Source: an uncultured Clostridia bacterium (GTDB lineage Bacteria; Bacillota_A; Clostridia; Christensenellales; Aristaeellaceae). From it: 6,623 bases of DNA. Below are positions 5,882 through 6,623 of the stretch, piece after piece. Each line of letters opens with the position of its first letter. Position 1 is the stretch's first letter. The stretch spans positions 1 through 6,623 of the forward strand of contig CAKUDW010000113.1 of the NCBI GenBank assembly GCA_934645275.1. Reading direction: 5' to 3'. The translations under genes were made by a program, and so were the position numbers. The notes below the pieces were generated by a model. The model did not search any database. It saw only the letters and a program-made list of their open reading frames with translations, and was not told where the DNA came from.

Positions 5882-6623
5882 TCAGGCCGCCTGCTCGAAC
5901 TGGCTGTTATACAGCTCGGCATAGAAGCCGCCCTTCGCCAGCAGCGCTTCGTGCGTTCCGCTCTCTACCACGTCGCCGTCGCGCATGACCAGAATCAAGT
6001 CGGCATTCTTTATGGTAGAGAGGCGATGTGCGATCACAAAGCTGGTACGATTCTCGGTCAAACTGTCCATCGCGCGCTGAATGATCAATTCGGTGCGCGT
6101 ATCGACAGAAGAAGTGGCCTCGTCCAGAATCAACATAGGCGCGTTTTGCAGCATCGCGCGGGCAATGGTCAGTAACTGTTTCTGGCCGGCGGAAATGGCG
6201 ACGCTTTCAGAAAGCACAGTATCCAACCCCTGCGGGAGCGACTTCACAAATTTCTCCAGCCCGCATGCGCGGCACACGCGCCAAAGATCATCTTCCAACC
6301 CCCCCTGCAAATTGTAAACCAGGTTTTCGCGCACCGTGCCCTCAAACAGCCAGGTATCCTGAAGCACCATACCGAAGCGCCGGTGCACATCCTCGCGCCG
6401 CATTTCAGAAATGGGCACGCCGTCAATTTTAATAGAGCCACCGTTCACCTCGAAAAAGCGCATCAGCAGATTCACCATCGTTGTCTTGCCCGCGCCGGTA
6501 GGGCCGACAATGGCCACCTTCTGCCCGGGCTGCACGTGCGCGGAGAAATCCTTGATGATGATCTTGTCCGGCGCGTCCGGATAGCTGAAGCGCACGTGGT
6601 CGAAATCGACACGTCCCTCAGTC
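5882..6623 (-). CDS. ABC exporter, C-terminal nucleotide-binding domain (5' part beyond right edge)
   Basis: The fragment has 246 residues and enters from the right edge in frame as TEGRVDFDHVRFSYP. The membrane domain that normally precedes it lies outside the window; the GTG at 6595 is an internal Val codon, not a start. All ATPase motifs are present in order, numbered within the fragment: Walker A GPTGAGKT (40-47), Q-loop VLQD (86-89), signature SAGQ (144-147, within ISAGQKQLLTIARA), Walker B MLILDE (163-168), D-loop SSVD (171-174) and the switch histidine in IAHRLST (199). This is the exporter type (MsbA/LmrA/YfiBC-like) in which each polypeptide carries a membrane domain and an ATPase domain. 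The ISxGQKQLLTIARA context is common in clostridial heterodimeric multidrug exporters, so a partner half-transporter gene is expected just upstream. Intact motifs imply an active ATPase site. The substrate is unknown. Confidence 0.93.
   Translation of the reverse strand, partial: TEGRVDFDHVRFSYPDAPDKIIIKDFSAHVQPGQKVAIVGPTGAGKTTMVNLLMRFFEVNGGSIKIDGVPISEMRREDVHRRFGMVLQDTWLFEGTVRENLVYNLQGGLEDDLWRVCRACGLEKFVKSLPQGLDTVLSESVAISAGQKQLLTIARAMLQNAPMLILDEATSSVDTRTELIIQRAMDSLTENRTSFVIAHRLSTIKNADLILVMRDGDVVESGTHEALLAKGGFYAELYNSQFEQAA

Noticed and set aside
1..6623. CRISPR arrays, tRNA or rRNA genes, insertion sequences, phage or toxin-antitoxin genes
   Set aside because: I saw no regularly spaced repeats, no tRNA-like cloverleaf with CCA context, no transposase motifs with terminal repeats, and no recognised phage or toxin family in any frame.

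Overview
The window suggests a GC-rich Gram-positive anaerobe, most likely a clostridial (Christensenellales-like or related gut) lineage. This rests on purine-rich Shine-Dalgarno sequences (GGGAGGAA, AAGGAG, AGGGAG), G/C-rich third codon positions, and a gene set typical of Clostridia: a DUF4180 protein, an EutH-type permease, a MATE exporter, a MerR/GyrI-like regulator and an ABC exporter whose signature sits in an ISxGQKQLLTIARA context. This taxonomic call is an inference from style and gene content, not from a marker gene.

All six genes lie on the minus strand and are read from right to left. The right edge cuts an ABC exporter, leaving only its nucleotide-binding domain (5882-6623). Next come a perfect 12-bp inverted repeat (5824-5850) and a small DUF4180 gene (5419-5793). 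A well-formed MerR-family promoter follows (5349-5379): -35 TTGACT and -10 TACTAT separated by 19 bp, with a 21-bp inverted repeat between them. About 130 nt of foldable leader precedes a tight three-gene unit. That unit is a MATE exporter (3866-5212), a MerR regulator (3019-3861, starting 4 nt after the MATE stop) and an EutH-family permease (1953-3026, overlapping the regulator by 8 nt). A structured, geneless 291-bp gap (1662-1952) leads to the N-terminal 553 residues of an NdvB-like cyclic beta-1,2-glucan synthase, which runs off the left edge in the first residues of its TLDxD motif.

The best candidate for something new is the MATE-MerR-EutH cassette. One MerR protein with a small-molecule effector domain appears to control its own operon together with a drug/cation exporter and an ethanolamine-type permease. 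No other ethanolamine-utilisation gene is visible. The reading offered here is a ligand-responsive transport module for an amine or cationic compound. The ligand cannot be read from sequence. The plus strand holds no gene I would support; its long open frames are antisense shadows of the GC-rich genes.
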